From Prevotella sp. (GTDB lineage Bacteria > Bacteroidota > Bacteroidia > Bacteroidales > Bacteroidaceae): 11,641 nucleotides of DNA. This document shows, piece after piece, positions 1-5,855 of this stretch. Position 1 is the stretch's first letter. Each line of letters begins with the position of its first letter. The position numbers and the translations under genes were made by a program. The notes beneath the pieces are model-generated. The model saw nothing but the letters and a program-made list of their open reading frames with translations, did not search any database and was not told the DNA's origin. Location: NCBI GenBank assembly GCA_022511055.1, contig JAFLSH010000073.1, positions 1-11,641 of the forward strand. Reading direction: 5' to 3'.

Positions 1-14
1 AAAGTCTCCGCTTA

Positions 15-38
15 GTCACAACGTCACATGGTCACATC
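15..38. repeat. Three tandem octamers GTCACANN
   Basis: Three octamers follow one another in exact register: GTCACAAC (15-22), GTCACATG (23-30) and GTCACATC (31-38). The core GTCACA is perfect in all three. No convincing reading frame covers them. They may be the edge of a longer array or of a mobile element beyond the window. Function is unknown. Confidence 0.6.
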
Positions 39-240
39 AAGGTCGTTTCAATATGCGAGTATTTGAGAGCGGAAAATGAGAGAGTAGATTTTTATATTAC
101 CGTCTTGTTTTCCTTTGCCGTATTTTTTTTGAAAAAATGCCCAACTATACATAAACCTGCATAACCATATGAAACATAAAAAGTTGCAGAATGTATAGTG
201 GCGTTTTTGACACCCCCGACTATACATGGTTTTGGACATT

Positions 241-270
241 TTCATGTTATTTTCTACACTTTAGGATTCC
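241..270 (+). repeat. Left 30-bp inverted repeat arm
   Basis: This arm begins TTCATGTTATTTTC and ends TTTAGGATTCC. Its reverse complement occurs without mismatch at 394-423. The match stops abruptly at both ends (bases 240/424 and 271/393 do not pair). Confidence 0.9.
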
Positions 271-393
271 TGTTACGGAGCGAGAATTACCACCCCCAGT
301 GTTAAGTATAGGTATAGTTTGGTGTTGAAGAAAGGCAAAACTCCATGAGTTTTTGGGGTTTGTGATGGCGGGGGCATTTTTAGAACAAGAAGT

Positions 394-423
394 GGAATCC
401 TAAAGTGTAGAAAATAACATGAA
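394..423 (-). repeat. Right 30-bp inverted repeat arm
   Basis: This is a perfect inverted copy of 241-270, beginning GGAATCCTAAAG and ending AATAACATGAA. Together the arms enclose a 123-bp spacer (271-393). The size is in the range known for invertible segments in Bacteroidota, but inversion here is inference. Confidence 0.9.
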
Positions 424-566
424 TTTAGTTAAAATTGTGTATAGTCAGGTGGCGGGAAAAGACCACTATACATACCATAACTACTTATAATTCAGTCAGA
501 TATATTGAAAAATGTATAGTTGAGCTATTTTTTGAAAATTTTCCGCTTAATCTGTGCAGCGACTGG

Positions 567-1115
567 TCAGGTTGCTGCCTGCAGCCACTCCGCTTTAGTG
601 ATTTTCGTGAAATGCTCCGTGCGAATGTCGCCCAAAGGAGAGGATTTCCCCTTCTCGGTATGGTCATATTTGAATCCACATTTCTCACTGACCCTTTGCG
701 ACTTCGTATTGCCATCATAATAACCGCACCAGACAGCCTGCAAACCCAAATCATCAAAGCAACGCCGCAGCAGCAACCTGACTGCCTCGGGTATCAATCC
801 CCTACCCCAAAACGGCACGCCTATCCAATAGCCGATTTCAGCCTCATTGTCAGCAATATCTGCCGTATGTACCGTATCACCGAACATCAAACCAATGCTG
901 CCAACAGGCTCGCCTGTCTGTTTCAGCACCACGGCGTATGTCTCTGATGCACTGAGTATGGTACGGATGATTTCAAGACTGTTCTCAATAGAAGTATGTG
1001 GCGGCCAGCCTGCGATGGGGCCGACGGCAGGGTCTTTGGCGTATTTGTACAGTGATTCGGCATCCCTGTCTTCCCAAGGGCGCAGCAGCAATCGCGGAGT
1101 TTCGAGTTTTGTCAT
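567..1115 (-). CDS. GNAT-family N-acetyltransferase (RimJ/RimL type)
   Basis: This is a 182-residue acetyl-CoA-dependent N-acetyltransferase, probably cytoplasmic; the acceptor could be a protein N-terminus or a small amine. It opens with ETPRLLLRPWEDRDAESLY, the usual N-terminal strand and helix of RimJ/RimL-like GNATs. The acetyl-CoA site is the segment IGYWIGVPFWGRGLIPEA (about residues 96-113), followed by a C-terminal NTKSQRVSEKCGF motif typical of the family. The frame stays open upstream to a TTG at 1139, but that codon lies in the promoter -7 box, so the ATG at 1115 is the better start. The length is normal for the family. The gene stands alone: its own promoter is at 1137-1166, and the bamD operon terminator lies between it and the upstream genes. 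Its 3' end is about 45 bases from the palindromic element. The family call is firm; the substrate is unknown. Confidence 0.9.
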   Translation of the reverse strand: MTKLETPRLLLRPWEDRDAESLYKYAKDPAVGPIAGWPPHTSIENSLEIIRTILSASETYAVVLKQTGEPVGSIGLMFGDTVHTADIADNEAEIGYWIGVPFWGRGLIPEAVRLLLRRCFDDLGLQAVWCGYYDGNTKSQRVSEKCGFKYDHTEKGKSSPLGDIRTEHFTKITKAEWLQAAT

Positions 1116-1136
1116 CAGTTCTATCGTTTTTACGCG

Positions 1137-1166
1137 CAAAGTTATACATTATTCCTGAAATGCCAA
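1137..1166 (-). promoter_or_regulatory. Promoter of the GNAT gene (TTG-19-TAACTTTG)
   Basis: Read on the minus strand, TTG (1166-1164) is followed after 19 bases by TAACTTTG (1144-1137). This matches the Bacteroidota primary sigma pattern of a -33 TTG and a -7 TAnnTTTG. The ATG lies 21 bases beyond the box, giving a leader of roughly 15 bases. Confidence 0.7.
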
Positions 1167-1187
1167 AGGGAACAACGGCATTTTCTA

Positions 1188-1206
1188 CACAACAATTAGG
1201 GTTGTG
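1188..1206. other. Small perfect hairpin between terminator and GNAT promoter
   Basis: CACAAC (1188-1193) and GTTGTG (1201-1206) form a 6-bp stem with a 7-base loop. No T-tract follows on either strand, so it is not a clear terminator. It may back up the terminator next to it or mean nothing. Confidence 0.35.
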
Positions 1207-1215
1207 GCAAAGAAG

Positions 1216-1248
1216 AAGGGTGTCTTGCCACTGAAGCCAGACACCCTT
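1216..1248 (-). terminator. Intrinsic terminator of the bamD-rpoZ-DUF4293 operon
   Basis: A perfect 10-bp stem, AAGGGTGTCT (1216-1225) pairing with AGACACCCTT (1239-1248), closes a 13-base loop. On the minus strand it lies 31 bases past the DUF4293 stop codon and is followed by the T-rich run TTCTTCTTT. The plus strand also has a short T run after the stem, but no plus-strand gene leads into it. Confidence 0.85.
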
Positions 1249-1279
1249 TTGTTACAGATGGTTATCAACGTGCGTTGTG

Positions 1280-1618
1280 TCACCGAATTCTATCCATAGA
1301 CTGCACCAGCTTCTCGTCATCAAGAATGCCTTTTCTGGCCATCAGTATCAGAATGGCTTCTACCATAGGCAGCGCTTCGATGGTGGTGACCTGCGACTCA
1401 AGTACTGCCACGCCAACGTACCAGAACAGAACGGTGACTATCGCCGCAATGCACAGGCGAGCCTGAAAGATTCGTTTCTTGTACTGAAATATGGCATAGC
1501 CGCTGATTACTGCGGTCAGGCATTGCAGCGCATCTATCCAACGCAGGCGCAAGAACACTACCGCCAATGCCAGTAGCACGGCGAGTATAAGGAATATGGT
1601 TTGCTTTCGCTGTATCAT
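1280..1618 (-). CDS. DUF4293 family membrane protein
   Basis: This is a 112-residue inner-membrane protein with no established function. It begins MIQRKQTIFLILAVLLAL, and its hydrophobic profile suggests four membrane helices (about residues 8-24, 30-46, 55-73 and 78-92). The C-terminal segment ILMARKGILDDEKLVQSMDR has the charged RKGI..DEKLV.S.DR signature I associate with DUF4293 proteins of Bacteroidota. It is somewhat shorter than I recall for the family, mostly in the loops. It lies nine bases after rpoZ and is the last gene of the operon before the terminator at 1216-1248. The link with bamD and omega looks like conserved gene order and does not by itself reveal a function. The family assignment rests on pattern memory of the start and end motifs. 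Confidence 0.8.
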   Translation of the reverse strand: MIQRKQTIFLILAVLLALAVVFLRLRWIDALQCLTAVISGYAIFQYKKRIFQARLCIAAIVTVLFWYVGVAVLESQVTTIEALPMVEAILILMARKGILDDEKLVQSMDRIR

Positions 1619-1627
1619 AAGGCGAAA

Positions 1628-1972
1628 CTAAAACTGTTCCTGCTGCTCTTGCTGGTCTTTTGCGGGGTCACGCCAATAGACCGAGTCTTCAATGAACTCC
1701 TGGGTGGCCAAGAGCGAAGGTTTGGGCAGCTTCTCATAATAGCGTGAAATCTCTATCTGCTCGCGGTTTTCAAAAACTTCTTCCAGCGAATCATTGTAAG
1801 AAGCGAACTCTGCCAGTTTCTTCGACAAATCCTCCTTAATCTGCATTGAAATCTGATTGGCCCGCTTGGCAATGATAGCAACGCTTTCGTAAATGTTTTG
1901 AGTGTCGTTGCAGAGATCCATGATGTTGCGCGTGACAGTGTTCACTGGCGCCTTTGATTTCTTATAATCCAT
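1628..1972 (-). CDS. rpoZ: DNA-directed RNA polymerase omega subunit (Rpb6-like)
   Basis: This 114-residue protein is the omega subunit, which supports folding and assembly of the beta' subunit into RNA polymerase. The N-terminal MDYKKSKAPVNTVTRNIMDL and the core IYESVAIIAKRANQIS are the conserved omega/Rpb6 region, where the protein would contact beta'. The following SLEEVFENREQIEISRYYEK and KLPKPSLLATQEF are typical of the longer Bacteroidota omega. The ATG at 1972 is well supported because the protein starts at the family's usual MDYKK. The tail is Gln/Glu-rich (QQEQQEQF). The gene lies 10 bases after bamD and 9 before the DUF4293 gene, so the three are probably cotranscribed from the bamD promoter. 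Confidence 0.93.
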   Translation of the reverse strand: MDYKKSKAPVNTVTRNIMDLCNDTQNIYESVAIIAKRANQISMQIKEDLSKKLAEFASYNDSLEEVFENREQIEISRYYEKLPKPSLLATQEFIEDSVYWRDPAKDQQEQQEQF

Positions 1973-1982
1973 AATTGTTTAT

Positions 1983-2810
1983 TTAATCTTTTGTTACTTT
2001 CTTGCACTTTGCTATATATTTCTCCGCCTGCTCTTTCTCCTTTGAGTCCGGGAACTCGTTCAAGAAGCCATAGCACTCATCCTCGGCATCACGGTAGCGC
2101 TCCAGGCGCCTTTTGTCTGACGACCTTTCAGCCAGTTCAAACTTGCTTTTCATGATTAGCACGGAGAACTCTTCGCGGAGCTTCGAGTAAGGATAGGTTT
2201 TCAATGCGTTCTGGGCGGTGATGATACATGCCTCATAGTTGCTCTCGTTGTCAGCATTGAGATTCATGAAATATCCCCCTAAGTTGTAATAGAGCTGGGC
2301 AGAGAGCAATTCCTTCATCACCAGCTTGTCCTGTAACTCATACAGCCGTCTGGTGGCTTCAGGGCGCAGGGGCGAGTCTGGGAACAGGTCGATAAACTGC
2401 TGATAGGCGTTCATGGCACCATTCGTGGGCGACTGGTCCAGACGCGGCTCGGGAGAACTCTCGTAGAGCGACTGCCCCACGTAGAAAGAGGCCAGCTCTG
2501 CATAAATGCCACGGGGATAGGAGGTATAGTATTTCTTGAAGGTCTGCGAGGCACTCTCGTAGTCATGGCTCATATACTCAGACATGGCCAGCATGTAGAG
2601 GCACTCCTCTGCATCTTCCGAGCCTTTCTTCAAGTTCACCATATCCATCAGGAGTGAGGCCGCACGAACATATTTGCCCTCAGCAAAGCTCTGCTTGGCA
2701 TACTCGTACTTATAGTCATAGTCCTGCGACTTATAGACCTTATTAAACTCGCCGGCACAGCTGCTCAGCAGCACAGCCATGCAGGCAGACAAAATGACTT
2801 TTTTCTCCAT
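1983..2810 (-). CDS. bamD: Outer membrane protein assembly factor BamD (lipoprotein)
   Basis: This 275-residue lipoprotein is the BamD component of the BAM complex, which inserts beta-barrel proteins into the outer membrane from its periplasmic face. The start MEKKVILSACMAVLLSSC is a lipoprotein signal with LSSC as lipobox, so Cys18 is the expected lipidated residue. The rest is helical TPR-like repeats; visible units include YAKQSFAEGKYVRAASLL, YESASQTFKKYYTSYPRG and AYQQFIDLFPDSPLRPEATR, the spacing BamD uses to bind BamA and substrates. The frame continues to a TTG at 2813, but the ATG at 2810 starts a normal signal peptide and lies just after the promoter. It is the first gene of the operon with rpoZ and DUF4293 and diverges from uvrB. 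Length fits Bacteroidota BamD. The name rests on the lipobox plus TPR layout and on gene order. Confidence 0.9.
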   Translation of the reverse strand: MEKKVILSACMAVLLSSCAGEFNKVYKSQDYDYKYEYAKQSFAEGKYVRAASLLMDMVNLKKGSEDAEECLYMLAMSEYMSHDYESASQTFKKYYTSYPRGIYAELASFYVGQSLYESSPEPRLDQSPTNGAMNAYQQFIDLFPDSPLRPEATRRLYELQDKLVMKELLSAQLYYNLGGYFMNLNADNESNYEACIITAQNALKTYPYSKLREEFSVLIMKSKFELAERSSDKRRLERYRDAEDECYGFLNEFPDSKEKEQAEKYIAKCKKVTKD

Positions 2811-2817
2811 CAAGGTG

Positions 2818-2847
2818 CAAAGGTACTCATTTTCATGCGAACTGCAA
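2818..2847 (-). promoter_or_regulatory. Promoter of the bamD operon (TTG-19-TACCTTTG)
   Basis: On the minus strand, TTG (2847-2845) is followed after 19 bases by TACCTTTG (2825-2818), a full match to the Bacteroidota pattern. Only seven bases separate the box from the bamD ATG, so the transcript should be leaderless or nearly so. Confidence 0.75.
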
Positions 2848-2900
2848 AATGTTTATATAATTTTTAACCACAGAATAGCGAGTTTTTAGAGATTTATTGC

Positions 2901-2908
2901 TAATTTTG
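2901..2908 (+). promoter_or_regulatory. Promoter -7 box of uvrB (TAATTTTG)
   Basis: TAATTTTG matches TAnnTTTG and sits 11 bases before the ATG at 2920. The -33 region is only T-rich, without a clear TTG at 19-20 bases. The box ends on the G of the alternative GTG start, which argues against that upstream start. Confidence 0.55.
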
Positions 2909-2919
2909 TGCCGAAATTT

Positions 2920-4956
2920 ATGAAGGAATTCAAATTAGTATCGAAATACAAGCCCACGGGAGACCAGCCAGAGGCCATCCGCCAGCTGACAGACGGACTG
3001 AATCGCGGCGACCGCTCCCAGGTGCTGCTCGGCGTTACGGGGTCGGGCAAGACGTTCACCATGGCCAATGTCATTGCCAACGTGAACAGACCCACGCTGA
3101 TTCTAAGCCACAACAAGACACTCGCCGCGCAGCTGTATGATGAGATGCGGGGCTTTTTCCCCGACAACGCCGTGGAGTATTATGTCAGCTACTACGACTA
3201 TTACCAGCCGGAAGCCTACCTGCCCCACACGGACACCTACATAGAGAAAGACCTTGCCATCAACGAAGAGATAGACCGCCTGCGGCTCTCTGCCGTGTCA
3301 GCCCTGCTGTCAGGCAGGCGCGATGTGGTGATTGTGTCTTCGGTTTCGTGCATATACGGCATGGGCAGCCCCGTGGCTCTGCACGAAAATGTCATTGAGC
3401 TGCGGCGCGGACAGCACATTGACCGCAACGTGCTGCTGAGAAAACTGGTGGCAGCCCTCTACGTGCGCAACGACATTGACTTGCAGCGCGGCAACTTCCG
3501 TGTGCGCGGCGACACCATTGATGTGGCCATGGCATACTCTGAGGCCATCTTGCGCATTTCCCTGTGGGATGACGAGATTGATGCCATAGAGGAGCTGGAT
3601 GCCATAACCATGACGCGGAAAGCCTCATTCGAGGACTATCAGCTCTACCCGGCCAACCTGTTCATGACTTCACAGGAGCAGACCAACATTGCCATTCACG
3701 ACATTCAAGACGACTTGATGAAGCAAGTGGCTTATTTCGAGGAGCTGAACGAGCCTATCAAGGCACAGCGCCTCAAGGAGCGGGTGGAATATGACATGGA
3801 GATGATAAAGGAACTGGGGCATTGCTCTGGAATTGAGAACTACAGCCGATACTTTGACGGGCGGAAGCCCGGCGAGCGCCCCTATTGCCTGCTCGACTTC
3901 TTTCCTGACGACTATCTGCTGATGGTTGACGAGAGCCATGTCTCCGTGCCGCAGATTGGCGCCATGTACGGTGGCGACCGCTCGCGCAAGAGCAACCTGG
4001 TGGAATACGGATTCAGACTGCCGGCGGCCTTCGACAACCGCCCGCTGACATTCGACGAGTTCCAGAGCATGGTCAACCAGGTCATCTATGTGTCCGCCAC
4101 GCCTGCCGACTTTGAGCTGCAAGAGGCCGAAGGCGTTGTTGTTGAGCAAATCATACGCCCCACCGGGCTTCTGGACCCGGAGATAGAGGTCAGGCCAAGT
4201 CTCAACCAGATTGACGACCTTCTGGAAGAAATCCAAGTGCGCAGCGAGCGGCACGAGCGCGTTCTGATTACCACGCTGACCAAGCGCATGGCAGAAGAGC
4301 TGACCCAATACCTGGTCGAACACCATGTTCAGACAGCCTATATCCACAGCGACGTGGCCACCCTCGACCGCGTAAAGATACTGGAGGATTTGCGGAGCGG
4401 TGTCTACGATGTGCTGGTGGGAGTCAACCTGCTGCGCGAGGGTCTCGACCTTCCCGAAGTGTCTTTGGTTGCCATACTCGATGCCGACAAGGAAGGCTTT
4501 CTGCGCAACCGCCGCTCGCTGACCCAGACCGCGGGGCGTGCGGCGCGCAACGTTAACGGCAAGGTCATCATGTATGCCGACACGATTACCGCCTCCATGC
4601 AGCTGACCATTGACGAGACCACATACAGGCGCACCAAGCAGCTGAAATACAACGAAGAGCATGGCATTATGCCAACACAGATACAGAGGTCGACCAAGCA
4701 GAGTTCACTGCACATCAGTGTCGACGACTCTTCTGACGTGAAGGAGCTGAAGCGGGCGGCAGCACCTGCCCAGAATGCCGCAGTCGGCATGGCTGCCGAC
4801 CCCATTATCGAGCGCATGACCCGACCGCAGCTGGAGAAATCCATAGCCGAGACGACACGTTTGATGAAGGAGGCCGCCAAAAGGCTCGACTTCTTGCAGG
4901 CAGCCCAATATAGGGATGAAATTCTGCGCCTACAAAAAGAATTAGAACTAAAATAA
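2920..4956 (+). CDS. uvrB: Excinuclease ABC subunit UvrB
   Basis: This 678-residue protein is the damage-verifying helicase-like subunit of nucleotide excision repair; it takes DNA from UvrA and recruits UvrC. The N-terminal KYKPTGDQPEAI is the Q-motif region, and Walker A is GVTGSGKT (residues 38-45). The YYDYYQPEAYLP segment (about 91-102) lies in the beta-hairpin that clamps damaged DNA. Walker B is DESH (337-340), followed by the helicase motifs YVSATP, IRPTGL and the QTAGRAARN region. The C-terminal UVR motif (about 635-675, LEKSIAETTRLMKEAAKRLDF) is the UvrC contact. Length is normal for the family. I chose the ATG at 2920 over an in-frame GTG at 2908 because the GTG overlaps the promoter box. 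It is divergent from bamD, with about 110 bases between the start codons. Confidence 0.98.
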   Translation: MKEFKLVSKYKPTGDQPEAIRQLTDGLNRGDRSQVLLGVTGSGKTFTMANVIANVNRPTLILSHNKTLAAQLYDEMRGFFPDNAVEYYVSYYDYYQPEAYLPHTDTYIEKDLAINEEIDRLRLSAVSALLSGRRDVVIVSSVSCIYGMGSPVALHENVIELRRGQHIDRNVLLRKLVAALYVRNDIDLQRGNFRVRGDTIDVAMAYSEAILRISLWDDEIDAIEELDAITMTRKASFEDYQLYPANLFMTSQEQTNIAIHDIQDDLMKQVAYFEELNEPIKAQRLKERVEYDMEMIKELGHCSGIENYSRYFDGRKPGERPYCLLDFFPDDYLLMVDESHVSVPQIGAMYGGDRSRKSNLVEYGFRLPAAFDNRPLTFDEFQSMVNQVIYVSATPADFELQEAEGVVVEQIIRPTGLLDPEIEVRPSLNQIDDLLEEIQVRSERHERVLITTLTKRMAEELTQYLVEHHVQTAYIHSDVATLDRVKILEDLRSGVYDVLVGVNLLREGLDLPEVSLVAILDADKEGFLRNRRSLTQTAGRAARNVNGKVIMYADTITASMQLTIDETTYRRTKQLKYNEEHGIMPTQIQRSTKQSSLHISVDDSSDVKELKRAAAPAQNAAVGMAADPIIERMTRPQLEKSIAETTRLMKEAAKRLDFLQAAQYRDEILRLQKELELK

Positions 4957-4975
4957 ATTAAAATACCTTTCAACT

Positions 4976-4988
4976 GTTACTGATTACA
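4976..4988 (+). repeat. 13-bp direct repeat, copy 1
   Basis: GTTACTGATTACA here recurs exactly at 5046-5058, 70 bases downstream. This copy lies where the -33 region of the DUF4468 promoter should be. Confidence 0.8.
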
Positions 4989-5000
4989 GATTATTATTTG

Positions 5001-5008
5001 TAACTTTG
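5001..5008 (+). promoter_or_regulatory. Promoter -7 box of the DUF4468-TM-porin operon (TAACTTTG)
   Basis: TAACTTTG is a full TAnnTTTG match, 29 bases before the ATG at 5038. No exact TTG lies 19-20 bases upstream; the 13-bp repeat copy occupies that region instead. No other promoter is visible for the three genes. Confidence 0.65.
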
Positions 5009-5037
5009 CAAGTCAAATGCAAACGTAAAAGACTATC

Positions 5038-5646
5038 ATGAAAAAGTTACTGATTACAACCATGATGCTGCTGCCCATGGCAACCATGGCTCAAGACAAT
5101 ACATGGGAAAAGGCCAACGCTGTTGAGAACGTTGCAAATTCTGATGCGAAATACCTGGCTGCAGATGCCGTGCCGATGGTTGACGGCAAGGTACTCTTCC
5201 ACACAGTCATCAATGCTCCGGGCAAGTCTGCCCAGCAAATCTACGACATTCTGCTGGACTATATGACCAAGCTGACCAAGGAGCCCAACCAGTTCGAGCA
5301 GAGCCGCATTGCCGCGCAAGACCCTGCGAAGCACGAGATTATAGGCTCTTATCAGGAATGGCTGGTCTTCAAGAACAAGCCGCTCCAGCTGGACCGCACC
5401 CGCTTCTTCTACCAGATTGTGGCAGAGTGCAGCGACGGGAAGGCCGACATATCAATGAATCGCCTATATTATCTGTACGAGGAAGAGCGCGACCCGCAGC
5501 GCATGACAGCCGAGGAAGTCATCTCTGACGAATATGGCCTGACGAAGAACAAGAAAAAGCTGTCGCGCGTGTTCGGCAAGTTCCGCCGCAAGACCATAGA
5601 CCGCAAGGATTTCCTTTTCGGCAAGTTCAATAGCCTGCTCCAGTGA
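5038..5646 (+). CDS. Secreted DUF4468-like protein
   Basis: This 202-residue protein starts with a clear signal peptide, MKKLLITTMMLLPMATMA, with likely cleavage before QDN, so it is exported to the periplasm. No lipobox is present. The mature part has GKVLFHTVINAPGKSAQQIYD near residues 57-77, which fits the start of a DUF4468 domain (TBP-like fold), and a later region with KADISMNRLYYLYEE. The C-terminal 40 residues are Lys/Arg-rich (KNKKKLSRVFGKFRRKTIDRK). No catalytic residues stand out and the function is unknown. It is the first gene of a tight operon with a small membrane protein and a putative porin, which suggests an envelope role. The signal peptide resembles that of the porin two genes on (KKLLITTMMLLPMA against KHLLITLLLMVPMA). 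The export call is firm; the family call is moderate. Confidence 0.8.
   Translation: MKKLLITTMMLLPMATMAQDNTWEKANAVENVANSDAKYLAADAVPMVDGKVLFHTVINAPGKSAQQIYDILLDYMTKLTKEPNQFEQSRIAAQDPAKHEIIGSYQEWLVFKNKPLQLDRTRFFYQIVAECSDGKADISMNRLYYLYEEERDPQRMTAEEVISDEYGLTKNKKKLSRVFGKFRRKTIDRKDFLFGKFNSLLQ
5046..5058 (+). repeat. 13-bp direct repeat, copy 2
   Basis: GTTACTGATTACA lies within codons 3-7 of the signal peptide and is identical to 4976-4988. A shorter part, CTGATTAC, recurs at the same place in the porin signal peptide (5868-5875). Confidence 0.8.
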
Positions 5647-5647
5647 G

Positions 5648-5854
5648 ATGAACAAGTACAACCATCTGGAGCCTTTCGAGGACAAAGGCCGATTCGCAAA
5701 GCTGCGGCAATGGATAAACCTGGTGTTCATACTGACTTCCATTGCCGGCCTGATTTGCTATTTCACGGCCGACAAGGAAACGGCGCTCTATATTCTGCTT
5801 GTGGCCTGTGTCTTCAAATTTGTTGAGGTAGTACTAAGAATAATGAAGCTCTGA
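5648..5854 (+). CDS. Small two-helix membrane protein
   Basis: This 68-residue protein is not one I recognise. The N-terminal 20 or so residues are charged (NKYNHLEPFEDKGRFAKLRQ). Two hydrophobic stretches follow, about 22-40 (WINLVFILTSIAGLICYF) and 45-64 (TALYILLVACVFKFVEVVL), separated by the turn TADKE, giving a hairpin in the inner membrane with both ends probably cytoplasmic. It starts one base after the stop of the DUF4468 gene (TGA-G-ATG) and ends one base before the porin start (TGA-A-ATG). That spacing strongly suggests translational coupling and supports the ORF being real despite its size. No enzymatic motif is visible. It could help in export or insertion of its neighbours, but that is inference. 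Confidence 0.8.
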   Translation: MNKYNHLEPFEDKGRFAKLRQWINLVFILTSIAGLICYFTADKETALYILLVACVFKFVEVVLRIMKL

Positions 5855-5855
5855 A

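Larger units (their letters stand above)
143..521. repeat. Large imperfect palindrome with identical 30-bp inner arms and outer box motifs
   Basis: Bases 143-270 align with the reverse complement of 394-521 over 128 positions with no gaps. The inner 30 bp of each arm are identical. Outside them the arms have diverged except for 9-bp boxes at the same offsets: ACTATACAT or its complement at 144-152, 191-199 and 219-227 on the left, and 437-445 (one mismatch), 465-473 and 512-520 on the right. The 38-base stretch between the outer and middle boxes matches at 18 positions by hand count. Similarity fades near 125 and 540, where both flanks show a TTTT-A6-GC-rich pattern. The shape fits an invertible segment whose crossover arms stay identical while flanking sites drift. 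It could also be a MITE-like insertion or two inverted copies of a regulatory repeat. No recombinase is nearby, and no clear TAnnTTTG promoter is visible in the spacer on either strand. Confidence 0.75.
1..566. other. Gene-free region upstream of the GNAT gene's 3' end
   Basis: This stretch has no ORF with a credible start, ribosome site or recognisable protein. The only open frames are a 65-codon minus-strand frame (48-245), rich in Cys and aromatic residues, that begins inside the palindromic element, and the antisense of the acetyltransferase gene. It does hold the octamer repeat at 15-38 and the large imperfect palindrome at 143-521. Bases 39-120 are AT-rich with nothing I recognise. Confidence 0.6.

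Noticed and set aside
48..245. 65-codon minus-strand frame beginning at the palindrome
   Set aside because: The composition (many Cys, Phe, Tyr, Met) looks like translated AT-rich DNA, with no promoter box or ribosome site. The element's symmetry explains its sequence better.
534..543. GAAAATTTTC palindrome downstream of the GNAT stop
   Set aside because: It is A-T rich and too short to act as an intrinsic terminator, and it belongs to the fading edge of the large palindrome.
435..947. 170-codon plus-strand frame covering the 3' part of the GNAT gene
   Set aside because: It is mostly the antisense of the acetyltransferase, which has clear GNAT motifs. Its start lies in the palindromic element and has no ribosome site.
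3670..4662. 330-codon open frame on the minus strand opposite uvrB
   Set aside because: It lies wholly antisense to a full-length, motif-complete uvrB, and its product has no recognisable domain. GC-rich codon bias easily leaves this frame open.
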